The notes beneath the pieces are model-generated. The model made no database searches. It was not told the origin of the DNA and worked only from the letters and a program-made list of their open reading frames with translations. A stretch of 42,598 bases of DNA from Gemmatimonadaceae bacterium (GTDB taxonomy: Bacteria; Gemmatimonadota; Gemmatimonadetes; Gemmatimonadales; Gemmatimonadaceae), in assembly GCA_024710705.1 (NCBI GenBank), contig JANJUF010000006.1:1-42598 (forward strand). The letters run 5' to 3'. The position numbers and the translations under genes are program-made. This document shows, piece after piece, positions 31,296 to 39,890 of this stretch. Each line of letters begins with the position of its first letter. Positions within the stretch are counted from its first letter, which is position 1.

Positions 31296-33812
31296 TTACC
31301 GCCCCGCCTCCAGGATCCGCGCGATCTCCGTGCGGACATCCCGCAGGTGGATTCGCGTCATCGGATCGGCCGCCCGCGCCAGCGCCTGCTGCGCCAGTCG
31401 GTCAAGATCCTGCAGTTCGGCCCGCATCACCCCACGCACATCCGACGCCGCCGGCTGCGGGGCCGGATTGTTCGCCCGCGTGAGCGCCGCTTCGCTCGGA
31501 TTGAGCCGCGCATCGGCCGCCGCGAGGAAGGCCCGCTGCAGGTTGCGGCGATACACGTTCACCCGCACGCTGCCCTGCGAGAGTTCGCCCCACACGCCGG
31601 CCCGCAGGTCAGTCATCAGGTCGGCGATCGTGTAGACGTCGGCCGGCCGCGCCGCGAGCGCCTCGAACTCCACCAGGCGATTCAGGCGATCCTGGCTGAG
31701 CAGCTGGTTGAGCACCGCGGCGTGCCGCACGCGGAAGCGATCCACGGCCCCCTCGTTCTCGATGCGCCGGAGCAACGAGGGATCAAGGAACATCGCGGGC
31801 ACCTGGAAGGCCGCCTGATTCAGGTACTGCACGGCCTCGCGCTGCCGCGCCTTTTCCACCGGACGGAAGCGCTCACCCGTGCCGTAGCGCTCCTGGGTGT
31901 AGGCGCCCGCGACGATGGCCGTCACGTGGCCCATGTAGCGGCCCCACTGCCCCACCGCCTGCCCGTACAGCGTGTTCACCTCCGCGTAGCTCTCGCCAGG
32001 CTTCTCGGCGGCCGGCAGGATGCTGCGCACCACGCGCTCGAGATTGAGCATCCCCAACTTCGTGGAGCGCACAGCATCCGCATCACCCACCGCCTCCGTG
32101 AGGTTCTCCGGGTCGCCGGTGGCGTCGGCCGTGGTGAAGCGCAGCCACGGGAACTGGTCCTGCTCGCGCGCCCAACGGTCGAGCGTCGGCTTCTCCTCGT
32201 CGGGGGTCCGCGCCGAGGGGATCGGCGAGTAGCCCCACTTCACGGCGAAGACGTCATACGGTCCCACCTGCGGGATCAGCAGGTGCGGCGGAATGCTGTC
32301 CTCGGGCTGCGCCACGTATTTGAAGCGCGAGTAGTCCATCAGCGTGGCCACGTGGCCGTTCATGCGCTCCAGGAAGGCGCGGCTGCGGATGGAGTCCACC
32401 GGATACTGCGCCGACGACTTCATGTTGTGCGGGAAACCGATCGAGTGGCCGATCTCGTGCGTGACGACGTACTCCACGAGCCGCCCCATGAGCGAGTCGG
32501 GCATCGGAAGCCGCTGCGCACGCGGGTCGAGCGGCGAGACTTGGATGAAGTACCAGTTCTTCTGCAGCTCCATGATGTTGTGGTACATGTTCACTTCGCC
32601 CTTCAGGATCTGGCCCGAACGTGGGTCCACGACCTGCCCGCCGGTGGCGTTGGCCACCGTGCTCGGCCGCCAGTAGATCACCGAGTGCCTGGCGTCGAAG
32701 AGCGAGAAGTTCGGATCTTCCTCCGGCGTCGGCGCGATGCGTCCGAAGATGGCGTTGCTGAAGCCGGCGGCCTCGAAGGCCGGCTGCCACTTGTTCACGC
32801 CCTCGACGATCCAGGGCTTGAGCCAATCCGGCGTGGCCGGATCGATCCAATAGATGATCGGCTCAACCGGATCGGAGACGGCCGCCGTGGGATCCTGCTT
32901 GACGAGCTTGAAGCGGTGGATGAAGCGCACCTGGTCGGTGCGGTGCACGTCGCGCGAGAGGTCATAGATGCGGCTGGAGTTGAAGCCCACCCGCTCGTCG
33001 TGCCAGCGCGGCATCATGACGTCGTCGGGCAGCTTGAGCATCGAGAACATCATGCGCGCGGTCTGCGAACGCAGCGGCGGCTGCCCGCCCCCTCCGCCGC
33101 CACCACCCCCGCCGGGTCCCCCAGCCGGCGCCGGACGCGAGGCGCCGGACTGCGTCACTTCGACATTGATGTTGTCCGCGAAGGCCCAGGTGCGATCCAC
33201 CCAGCTCCGGTTGCGGACGATGCCCTCGACCGGCGCGAGCTCCGGAATGTTCGACAGGAACAGGTCGCTCACGTCCACCACGGCGGCGCTGTCGGGGCCA
33301 TAGGCCTCGACGTTGTAGCTCGCCAGCACGGCACCCTGCCGGAAGCCTTGCACCTGACGCCAGATCGCGTCCGTGGAATCGGCCGTGAGGAGGAACTGAC
33401 GCGCCCGCAGCACCACGCGGTTGCCGCGACGCTCCCACTGCACGATCTGGCGCATCCCGCCACCGAAGAATCCTCCCGGATTCTGCAGCGTGGTCTCCAC
33501 CGGACGGCTGATGAGCAGCATCTCCCGATTCATCGCCGCGGCGGGAATCTCGAAGAGGAGGCGCTCGCCGATGCGGTGCACCTTGAAAAGCCCGGTCTGC
33601 GTGACGGCGCGGTCGGTGATGACCTGGCGATAGGCGCGGGGCTGAGCGGCTTGGGGCCCGCCCCCTCCGCCGGGTCCCCCGGTCGGACGAGCCGAGTCTT
33701 GGGCCGCTGGCGCGGGGCGCGCGGGCGTGGGGGCGGTCGCCACCGGAGCGGCGCAAGAGGCCAGGCCGAGCACGGCGGTGGCGGCAATTGAGAGGCGTAG
33801 CATCGGACGCAT
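31296..33812 (-). CDS. Lipoprotein zinc metalloprotease, DUF5117/DUF4953 type
   Basis: This 838-residue lipoprotein has a lipobox LASC (C20), a Pro/Gly-rich linker and poly-Gly stretches, a DUF5117-like N-terminal region (KVHRIGERLLFEIP, MLLISRPVETT), and a metzincin-like catalytic region with HEIGHSIGFPHN (H452, H456, H462; E453 catalytic). Downstream is the DUF4953-type C-terminal part (LMDYSRFKYVAQPED, VGPYDVFAVKWGYSPI). Such proteins are abundant in Gemmatimonadota and Bacteroidota and probably digest proteins outside the cell; the exact substrate is unknown. ATG 33812 starts the lipoprotein signal; upstream in-frame codons give no better signal. It is divergent from the barrel gene, with 172 nt between. 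Confidence 0.9.
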   Translation of the reverse strand: MRPMLRLSIAATAVLGLASCAAPVATAPTPARPAPAAQDSARPTGGPGGGGGPQAAQPRAYRQVITDRAVTQTGLFKVHRIGERLLFEIPAAAMNREMLLISRPVETTLQNPGGFFGGGMRQIVQWERRGNRVVLRARQFLLTADSTDAIWRQVQGFRQGAVLASYNVEAYGPDSAAVVDVSDLFLSNIPELAPVEGIVRNRSWVDRTWAFADNINVEVTQSGASRPAPAGGPGGGGGGGGGGQPPLRSQTARMMFSMLKLPDDVMMPRWHDERVGFNSSRIYDLSRDVHRTDQVRFIHRFKLVKQDPTAAVSDPVEPIIYWIDPATPDWLKPWIVEGVNKWQPAFEAAGFSNAIFGRIAPTPEEDPNFSLFDARHSVIYWRPSTVANATGGQVVDPRSGQILKGEVNMYHNIMELQKNWYFIQVSPLDPRAQRLPMPDSLMGRLVEYVVTHEIGHSIGFPHNMKSSAQYPVDSIRSRAFLERMNGHVATLMDYSRFKYVAQPEDSIPPHLLIPQVGPYDVFAVKWGYSPIPSARTPDEEKPTLDRWAREQDQFPWLRFTTADATGDPENLTEAVGDADAVRSTKLGMLNLERVVRSILPAAEKPGESYAEVNTLYGQAVGQWGRYMGHVTAIVAGAYTQERYGTGERFRPVEKARQREAVQYLNQAAFQVPAMFLDPSLLRRIENEGAVDRFRVRHAAVLNQLLSQDRLNRLVEFEALAARPADVYTIADLMTDLRAGVWGELSQGSVRVNVYRRNLQRAFLAAADARLNPSEAALTRANNPAPQPAASDVRGVMRAELQDLDRLAQQALARAADPMTRIHLRDVRTEIARILEAGR

Positions 33813-33973
33813 CGGCAGTGGAATGAGGTGACGACGGAGTGGCCTCCACGAAGAGGGCGGCCCGGGCGACCCAGCCAACTTCGCCACAGGAGCTTCGATG
33901 CGCCACCGGTGTACAACTTCTGGTCGGCGCCGGAAACTGGGCCGGCAGTGGTGCATTCCCCGGCACCTGTCCC

Positions 33974-33979
33974 TATACT
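33974..33979 (+). promoter_or_regulatory. Putative leaderless -10 element (TATACT)
   Basis: TATACT is followed by 5 nt and ATG 33985, with no Shine-Dalgarno sequence. It is the same arrangement as before the PrcB-like gene at 20601 on the other strand. A -35 element is not evident. Confidence 0.5.
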
Positions 33980-33984
33980 GACAG

Positions 33985-34755
33985 ATGTCGCCAGCGAGGA
34001 GGTTCCGCGTGCACAGCTCGAGATTGGTCGCGCCACTGCTGATTGCGCTCGTCGTCGGCATCCCCGCCCTGGAGGCGCAAGGATCGCGTGAGCGCGGATA
34101 CCTCTTCGGCGAACCCCCGGCGACATTCACGATCTTCGGCGGCTTGGCGCTCCCCGGGGCGAACAGCGAACTCTTCGCTCTCACCTACGAGCAACTCACC
34201 GCCGAGCGTTCCGACTTCGCCTCGTTCGACGGCGGCGTGGACTTGGCACTGCGACTCACCCCGCGTCTGGACCTCGTGCTCGGCGCGGCCGGCACCAACG
34301 TCACGCACCACAGCGAGTTTCGCGAGTGGGTCGACCAATACGATCAGCCAATCCGCCAGCGGACGACCTTCCGGCGCACGCCGATTGGCGCCACGCTCCG
34401 ATTTCACTTGCGCGAGCGCGGACAGCAGGTCGGCTCGTACGCGTGGATTCCGACGTCCATTGTGCCGTGGGTCGCCCTCGGCGGCGGCGCGATGCGATAT
34501 CGCTTTGCGCAGGCTGGTGATTTCGTGGATTTCGAGACCCTCGGCATCTTCAGTGATCGGTTCGTCGCCAAGGGCTGGGCTCCGTTCGTCCAGGTTGGCG
34601 GAGGCGTCGGAGTCAACCTGACCCCCGTGGTGCAACTGACGACGGAGCTGCGGTATGTGCGCGGAAGCGGCAAGCTCGACGAACCATTTGTGGATTTCGA
34701 CCGGCTCGACCTCTCGGCCTTGACCACGGCCGTGGGCTTTACGTTCCGCCTCTGA
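33985..34755 (+). CDS. Outer-membrane beta-barrel protein
   Basis: This 256-residue exported protein has a signal peptide (VHSSRLVAPLLIALVVGIPALEAQ) and a mature part of alternating beta strands with aromatic girdles. Examples are TFTIFGGLALPG, FDGGVDLALRLTPRLDLVLGAAG, TPIGATLRFHLRERG, IVPWVALGGGAMRYRF, FVQVGGGVGVNLTPVVQLTTELRYV, and a final LTTAVGFTFRL. The last strand ends in an aromatic-containing segment as barrel proteins need for assembly. It is probably an eight- to ten-stranded barrel in the outer membrane. ATG 33985 follows TATACT by 5 nt. The next gene begins 13 nt after the stop, so the two are likely cotranscribed and may act together at the cell surface. Confidence 0.78.
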   Translation: MSPARRFRVHSSRLVAPLLIALVVGIPALEAQGSRERGYLFGEPPATFTIFGGLALPGANSELFALTYEQLTAERSDFASFDGGVDLALRLTPRLDLVLGAAGTNVTHHSEFREWVDQYDQPIRQRTTFRRTPIGATLRFHLRERGQQVGSYAWIPTSIVPWVALGGGAMRYRFAQAGDFVDFETLGIFSDRFVAKGWAPFVQVGGGVGVNLTPVVQLTTELRYVRGSGKLDEPFVDFDRLDLSALTTAVGFTFRL

Positions 34756-34768
34756 TTCGGAGCTTCCG

Positions 34769-36031
34769 ATGACACGCTTGCGCGTGCTGCTCTTCCTCGT
34801 CGCCGGCACTTCCGCTTTGGGCGGGGCGCAGGACCTCGCCTCGCATCCGTGGGCGGCGTGGTTCGGCTGTTGGGCACCGACGGCCAGCGAATCCCTCTCG
34901 CGACCGGTGACCTGCGTTGTGCCGGCAGCAGGAGATGCGGCGACGGCGGAAGTCATCACCGGCGTGGGCGGTGCGCTGGCGCGTCAATCGCGCATTGTCG
35001 CGGACGGCCAACGCGTCCCCTTCGACCACAATGGCTGCGTCGGCTGGGATGCGGCGGAGTTCTCGGCCGATGGCGCGCGCATCTACTTCTCTGGTGAAGT
35101 CACCTGCGGCAACCGCGGGACCCAGCTCACGTCGGGTGTGTATGCCTTCGCGCCAGGCGGTGAGTGGCTCGACGTGCAGGTGATCCGCACGGGCGAGCAA
35201 CGGACGATGCGGTCGCAACGGCTGGCCCTGCTACCGCTCGAGGCGCTCCCGGCTGATCTGCAGGAAGACTTCGCACCGCTGGAACGAGTCTCGATGTCGG
35301 CGCGGGCGGAGGCGCTCGCGTCGCCCCTGAACATCGCGCAGGTGACGGAGGTGGCCACGCGCGTGGACGCCGCTGCCGCCGAGATCTGGCTCATCGAGGC
35401 CTCGCGCGGAATCGCACCGCCGTTCAAGGTGCGGCGCGCCGAGCTCCGACAGATGGCGCAGGCGCAGGTGCCGGAGCGGGTGATCGATGCCGCCGTCGCG
35501 GTGGCGAATCCCTCGCACTTCCATGTGGACGTGGCTGCCGGTGAGTCACTGATTGCCCAACTCGTTCAGAGCGCCGCGAGCGACGGCAGTACGCGCAACC
35601 ACTTCGGCGGCGGAACCCTGGGATTGTGTGGAATGGGAGTGTGGAACGACCTCTACTTCCAGCCCACATCGATGTTCATGTGGATGAGCCCATCGTTCCA
35701 GTACTTCCTTCCGCAGGACCGGAACTGCCTTGGTTCCGCGTTCTACGGGTGGAACTGGTTCGACCGGACCGGCGGAGTTCGCCAGGTCGTCTTCGTACCG
35801 TCGCGACCGGTGGTCACGACGGTGGCCCCGAAGTCGCCGACCCCACGCGCGAACACTGGGCGTAGCGGCGGCAGCGTGGTCAGCGGAAGCGGCTACCGCC
35901 AGCCACGTGGCAGCGGCATGTCCGGCGGTTCTGGCTCGGGCTCCGGTGCTTCGGGCAGCGCGCGCAGCACCGGAAGTTCCGGGAGCTCCGGCTCCGGCGG
36001 TGGACGCACGGCCAAGCCACGTACGCCGTAA
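34769..36031 (+). CDS. Secreted protein with Ser/Gly-rich C-terminal tail, unknown function
   Basis: This 420-residue protein has a signal peptide (MTRLRVLLFLVAGTSALGGA). The mature N-terminal part has WAAWFGCWAP, VTCVVPAAG and GCVGWDAAEF with several cysteines, suggesting disulfides in a compact extracytoplasmic domain. A helical middle follows (EVATRVDAAAAEIWLIEA, KVRRAELRQMAQAQVPE), then an aromatic stretch (FQPTSMFMWMSPSFQYF, WNWFDRTGG). The last 70 residues are low-complexity Ser/Gly with some Thr and Arg. I do not recognise the family. It follows the barrel gene closely, so it may be a surface-exposed or periplasmic partner. It converges with the PLD-family gene 15 nt later. Confidence 0.75.
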   Translation: MTRLRVLLFLVAGTSALGGAQDLASHPWAAWFGCWAPTASESLSRPVTCVVPAAGDAATAEVITGVGGALARQSRIVADGQRVPFDHNGCVGWDAAEFSADGARIYFSGEVTCGNRGTQLTSGVYAFAPGGEWLDVQVIRTGEQRTMRSQRLALLPLEALPADLQEDFAPLERVSMSARAEALASPLNIAQVTEVATRVDAAAAEIWLIEASRGIAPPFKVRRAELRQMAQAQVPERVIDAAVAVANPSHFHVDVAAGESLIAQLVQSAASDGSTRNHFGGGTLGLCGMGVWNDLYFQPTSMFMWMSPSFQYFLPQDRNCLGSAFYGWNWFDRTGGVRQVVFVPSRPVVTTVAPKSPTPRANTGRSGGSVVSGSGYRQPRGSGMSGGSGSGSGASGSARSTGSSGSSGSGGGRTAKPRTP

Positions 36032-36038
36032 CGGGCCT

Positions 36039-36058
36039 GCCGTGCGCTACAGCACGGC
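36039..36058. terminator. Convergent hairpin overlapping the PLD gene stop
   Basis: A 7-bp stem GCCGTGC/GCACGGC (36039-36045 with 36052-36058) has a 6-nt loop that contains the stop codon of the minus-strand gene. TTTC follows on the plus strand. It separates the Ser/Gly-rich gene from the PLD-family gene. Confidence 0.45.
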
Positions 36059-37603
36059 TTTCGGCACCACGCGGCGCCACCACACCGCGAACCGCTTCCC
36101 GATCCCGACTTCGCGGTCGGGATTGAAGGCGGCCGTGGTGCGCCACGCGTTCTCCGGCTGCATGTCCACGTCCATCGCGCGCGCGAGATCCCCAGCGATG
36201 CGGGCGTCCCGAATCACGGCCAGGCATTCGGTGTTCAGGTTGGCGCTGCGCGGATCGAGATTGAAGGTGCCGATGACGGCGATGGCGTCATCCACCACCA
36301 TGGACTTTGCGTGGAGTCCGAAAATCGGTGCGTAGTCGATGGTGGTCTGGAGCGCGCCCGTCATGACGTCCCGTCGCACCGCCGCATCGGGCCTGAACTC
36401 GTAGAGCTCGACGCCGATCGCGAGCAAGGTCTCGCGCCCGCGCTGGTAGCCGCTGAAGGCCTCGAGATTATCGGTGGCCCCGAGACTGTTGGTGAGGATC
36501 CGCACGCGGACGCCGCGGGCGATGATCTCACGAAAGAGGTCGTGGCTCAGCTCGGTGGTCACGAGGTACGGCGACTGGATCGTCACGGAGCGTTGCGCCG
36601 CGCGAATGAGGCGGATGAGTTCGTCGGTGCTCGCGCCGCCGCCGCCGAGCCCCGCGTCGCCGGCATTCTTGCCAGGCGCATCAGTGACGAAGGAGACGCT
36701 GTCGGACCAGACCAGCGCCCCGGATGAACGGATCTGCTCGAAGGCGTCGGGCACGGCAGTGATGCGCTCGCGGACCTGCGGCCAAAAGTTCGCCGGGTCG
36801 CAGGCGTAGTCGTGCAGGTAGCGGTAGGTCGCGGCCGTGTCCGCGGGCGTGACGTCGCGGCGCACGAGCGAGGCCACCGGCACGCTCAGGGCATCGTTCC
36901 AGAAGAGGTCGAAGGACGCCTGCACGTCGGCCGTGGCCCCGCCGAGCAACAGGACGTCGCGATCGCGGAAGTTGTACTCGTGGTCGTAGTCGAAGTACTC
37001 GTCGGCGATGTTGCGGCCGCCGGTGATCACGACCTGCCCATCCACGATGAAGGTCTTGTTGTGCATCCGCTGGTTGAAGCCGCGGAAGTCGGTGGTGAGG
37101 TTGAAGAGCTTGGCCGGGAGGTTCTTCCCGATGTTGGTGGTCGGGTTGTACAGACGGATGTCGAGGTTCGGGTGCGCGTCGAGCGCCAGCAGCGCCTCGC
37201 CGTCGGCGGCGACCATGAAGTCGTCCACGAGCAGGCGCACGCGCACGCCGCGGTCAGCGGCGCGCAACAGGTAGTCCACGGCGATCAGGCCGACATTGTC
37301 GGCCGTGAAGATGAAGTACTGGACGTCAATCGAGCGCTCGGCGGCCTCGCTGAGCCAGGCGCGGGCGACCATCGAGACGTCGCCCTCCTCGAGCGTGTAC
37401 ACACCCGTACTCGTGCGCATCTGCGCGGCCACCGGCGCGAGGTGTTCGGAGAGCCTGGCGGCGGGGGCTTGGATCTGCGCGCAGAAGGCCGCATCGGCAG
37501 TCGCGCGACGTGGGGGGTCCGGCGCGCAGGCAGCGAGGACGAGGACGCCGACGGTGACCGCCGGCAGCGGCCACCGCGACGTCCGCACCATCGGCCGAGG
37601 CAT
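36047..37603 (-). CDS. Phospholipase D-family lipoprotein (cardiolipin synthase-like)
   Basis: This 518-residue lipoprotein has a lipobox LAAC (C26). It has two HKD motifs: MHNKTFIVDG with NIADEYFD downstream, and LHAKSMVVDD with FNLDPRSANLNTE. The intact pair of HxKx4D motifs indicates an active phosphatidyltransferase or phospholipase, acting in the periplasm or outer membrane. The N-terminal part has IDVQYFIFTADNVG and RLLVDDF, as in ClsC/YmdC-type proteins. It starts 9 nt after the stop of the upstream DUF1554-like gene, so they form an operon. Phospholipid synthesis versus lipid degradation cannot be decided from sequence. Confidence 0.88.
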   Translation of the reverse strand: MPRPMVRTSRWPLPAVTVGVLVLAACAPDPPRRATADAAFCAQIQAPAARLSEHLAPVAAQMRTSTGVYTLEEGDVSMVARAWLSEAAERSIDVQYFIFTADNVGLIAVDYLLRAADRGVRVRLLVDDFMVAADGEALLALDAHPNLDIRLYNPTTNIGKNLPAKLFNLTTDFRGFNQRMHNKTFIVDGQVVITGGRNIADEYFDYDHEYNFRDRDVLLLGGATADVQASFDLFWNDALSVPVASLVRRDVTPADTAATYRYLHDYACDPANFWPQVRERITAVPDAFEQIRSSGALVWSDSVSFVTDAPGKNAGDAGLGGGGASTDELIRLIRAAQRSVTIQSPYLVTTELSHDLFREIIARGVRVRILTNSLGATDNLEAFSGYQRGRETLLAIGVELYEFRPDAAVRRDVMTGALQTTIDYAPIFGLHAKSMVVDDAIAVIGTFNLDPRSANLNTECLAVIRDARIAGDLARAMDVDMQPENAWRTTAAFNPDREVGIGKRFAVWWRRVVPKAVL

Positions 37604-37612
37604 CAGGCAATC

Positions 37613-38263
37613 TCAGATCGCAAAGCAGTAGAACAATCCGTTCCCGCCGGTCGCCTGCAGGTTCTGCTGGCTGCAGCCGCGCGAGCCGTGGGCCGAGTTC
37701 CACGAGGTCGGCCGCGCACCACCGCCCTGCTTGTCGTGATGACCGACGAGCGCACTCCCCTCCCCGCTGCTCGTCCAATTGGCGCAGGTGGTGTCGGTCG
37801 TGTCGCTGGAGGCCGTGCCGTCCGGCATCGAACCCGTGAGGATGTCGTGCATGTTCGGGGAATCGCCGCGGCCGTTCACCATGGCACCACGCTCGGTGAG
37901 ACTGCCGTCCTTGCCGAGGCCGTTCGACTCGCCGTGCAGCGCCGCGAGGTCCTGCGCCACCATCACGCCCTTGGCGTTGTACCACGGCCCCGTGCCGATG
38001 CGGTCGCGGGCGTTGACCGCCGCCGCGCCGCCGCGCGAGACGGTGCTGAGATACGCACGCCACGCCCGATCGCCGATGCCGGCGAGCTCGGCGAGACGCG
38101 CGCAATGGGCGTCGGCGCCCGCGAGGCCGCCAAGATCGGCGCCATTGCCGGGCCCAGCACTCGTGATGAAGAAGCTCATGGTGCTGTGCGCCTGCGGTGC
38201 GGACGACGGAGCGCCGAGCACGACGCTGCTGGCGACGAGGAGCAATGGACGAAGGGTGCGCAT
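37613..38263 (-). CDS. Secreted DUF1554-like (lectin-fold-like) protein
   Basis: This 216-residue protein has a short signal sequence (MRTLRPLLLVASSVVLGAP). The body starts TMSFFITSAGPGNGADLGGLAGADAHCARLA, a pattern I associate with DUF1554/lectin-like secreted proteins (ADxxC motif). It continues with WRAYLSTV, INARDRIGTGPWYN-like ARDRIGTGPWYNAKG, and ends TTCANWTSSGEGSALVGHHD and CSQQNLQATGGNGLFYCFAI with several cysteines likely forming disulfides. The fold is probably C-type-lectin- or endostatin-like, with a possible ligand or carbohydrate role, but this is inference. It is the first gene of an operon with the PLD-family gene. An inverted repeat GGGACAT-CGGA-ATGTCCC (38284-38301) lies in its upstream region. 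Confidence 0.7.
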   Translation of the reverse strand: MRTLRPLLLVASSVVLGAPSSAPQAHSTMSFFITSAGPGNGADLGGLAGADAHCARLAELAGIGDRAWRAYLSTVSRGGAAAVNARDRIGTGPWYNAKGVMVAQDLAALHGESNGLGKDGSLTERGAMVNGRGDSPNMHDILTGSMPDGTASSDTTDTTCANWTSSGEGSALVGHHDKQGGGARPTSWNSAHGSRGCSQQNLQATGGNGLFYCFAI

Positions 38264-38381
38264 CGGGCCATCCTGTTGGAAAGGGGACATCGGAATGTCC
38301 CGCCTGAAGACCGCGGCGGCAAGCGTGGGTCGGCTAACGCCGCGCACGCCACGAGCGTCCGATGGGATAGCCTGATCCTTC

Positions 38382-38411
38382 TTGTCCCGACGCAGGGGAA
38401 TCGCGTAGGAT
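38382..38411 (+). promoter_or_regulatory. Putative sigma-70-type promoter of the TPR gene
   Basis: TTGTCC (38382-38387) and TAGGAT (38406-38411) are separated by 18 nt, each a 4/6 match to consensus. A start near 38419 would give a leader of about 20 nt containing the AGCGGAG ribosome binding site ahead of ATG 38440. Confidence 0.45.
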
Positions 38412-38439
38412 CTCCCTGTCTCAAAGCGGAGCCCGTCAC

Positions 38440-39879
38440 ATGCTGCTGCGTGCATGCATTCTCATCCTGCTTCCCACGATCTCGGCGTTGGCCCAGGGCC
38501 ACACGGGCCACGACGAGTCGCCCGCGGCTGCCAGCGCGCGCCTCGGGACCATCAGCTTCCCGAACTCCGGAGCCCCCGCCGCCCAAGCCGACTTCATCCG
38601 CGGGGTCCTCTTGATGCACAGCTTCGAGTACGCCCCGGCGGCTGAGGCCTTCCGTGCCGCGCAGGCCAAGGATCCCAGCTTCGCGATGGCGTACTGGGGT
38701 GAGGCCCTCAGCTACACCCATCCCATCTGGAACCAGCAGGACCTCGCCGCGGCGCGCGCCGTCCTGGCGCGCCTCGCACCAACGCGCGCGGCCCGCGCGG
38801 CGAAGGCCGGCACGCCGCGTGAGCGCGCGTGGCTCGAGGCCGTCGAGATCCTCTACGGCGAGGGTAGCAAGGCCCAGCGCGACACGCTCTACGAGCAGGC
38901 CATGGCGCGTCTGGCCGCCACGCATCCCGACGACGAGTCCACCACCTTCCACGCGCTCGCCATCATGGGATTGAGCCAGGGCGTCCGGAACGTGGACGCG
39001 TACATGCGGGCCGGGGCCATCGCCCTCCGGGCATTCCATCGCAACCCCGATCATCCGGGTGCGGCGCACTACGTGATCCACGCCTTCGACGATCCGACCC
39101 ACGCCGTGCTCGGCCTTGATGCCGCCAATGCCTACGCGGCGATCGCACCGGGCGCCGCCCACGCGCAGCACATGACGACGCACATCTACCTCGCGCTCGG
39201 CATGTGGGATGGCGTCATCTCGCAGAACGTGCAGGCGAGCGGCCCCGACCGCAGCCGCTGGCAGGCCGGGCATTACACCTACTGGTTGCACTACGGACTC
39301 TTGCAGGCTGGCCGCATCGGCGAAGCGGCCGCGCTGCTCGATACCCTCTACGCGCACGCCGGCCCGAATGCACCGGGGCCTCGCCGCGCGGCGCTGGCGC
39401 AGGCGCGGGCGCACCAGATCATCGCGGCTGAGCGCTGGGACGACGCGACGCTGCGGTGGACGCTGCGCACGCAGGACATCACGCCGAACGCGCGGGCGGG
39501 CGATGCCTTCGCGCGTGGCTATGCGGCCATTCGGCGCGGCGACCTCGCGGCGGCGGCCAGCGTACTCGAGTCGGTACAGGATTTGGCGGCGGGCACGGGG
39601 CCAGTCGCGCCGCGCCTCATCGTACGCGAGCTCGAGGCGGCGCTCACGCGGGCACGTGGGGACAAGGCCGCGGCCGAGCGGATGCTGCGTGAGGTGAGCG
39701 CCGAGGTGGCCACGCTCCCGATGGAGTTCGGCCCGCCGGACTTCGTGAAACCGCCGTTGGAGCTGCTGGCCGAGTGGCTGATGGAGGATGGCCGTGCGGA
39801 CGAGGCGCGCCGCGTGCTCGCGGCGGCGGAGGCGGCGACGCCGGGGCGGCTGCGGCTGCGGACGCTCCTGGGGCGCTAG
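38440..39879 (+). CDS. Secreted tetratricopeptide-repeat protein
   Basis: This 479-residue protein has a signal peptide (MLLRACILILLPTISALAQ) followed by a His-rich GHTGHDES. Several TPR-like helical pairs are visible, such as EYAPAAEAFRAAQAKDPSFAMAYWGEAL, with a further conserved block HPGAAHYVIHAFDDP and HAQHMTTHIYLALGMWD. A group of His residues (GAAHYVIHAFDD, AAHAQHMTTHI) might bind a metal or cofactor, which is unproven. TPR proteins mediate protein contacts; the secreted members are poorly studied. It ends at a palindrome shared with the convergent gene, reading LLGR-stop in both. The start is ATG 38440 with a purine-rich AGCGGAG upstream. Confidence 0.83.
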   Translation: MLLRACILILLPTISALAQGHTGHDESPAAASARLGTISFPNSGAPAAQADFIRGVLLMHSFEYAPAAEAFRAAQAKDPSFAMAYWGEALSYTHPIWNQQDLAAARAVLARLAPTRAARAAKAGTPRERAWLEAVEILYGEGSKAQRDTLYEQAMARLAATHPDDESTTFHALAIMGLSQGVRNVDAYMRAGAIALRAFHRNPDHPGAAHYVIHAFDDPTHAVLGLDAANAYAAIAPGAAHAQHMTTHIYLALGMWDGVISQNVQASGPDRSRWQAGHYTYWLHYGLLQAGRIGEAAALLDTLYAHAGPNAPGPRRAALAQARAHQIIAAERWDDATLRWTLRTQDITPNARAGDAFARGYAAIRRGDLAAAASVLESVQDLAAGTGPVAPRLIVRELEAALTRARGDKAAAERMLREVSAEVATLPMEFGPPDFVKPPLELLAEWLMEDGRADEARRVLAAAEAATPGRLRLRTLLGR

Positions 39880-39890
39880 CGCCCCAGGAG
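39865..39890. terminator. Perfect 26-bp palindrome shared by two convergent stops
   Basis: The 26-bp sequence is its own reverse complement: CTCCTGGGGCGCT followed by its mirror. Each strand reads CTC CTG GGG CGC TAG, that is Leu-Leu-Gly-Arg-stop, so both genes end in the same four codons and the two stop codons overlap at CTAG. In RNA it can fold into a hairpin with only a minimal loop. Confidence 0.85.

Noticed and set aside
31215..33791. Plus-strand open frame of about 860 codons opposite the metalloprotease
   Set aside because: The metalloprotease has a lipobox and the HEIGHSIGFPHN motif; the antisense frame has no domain.
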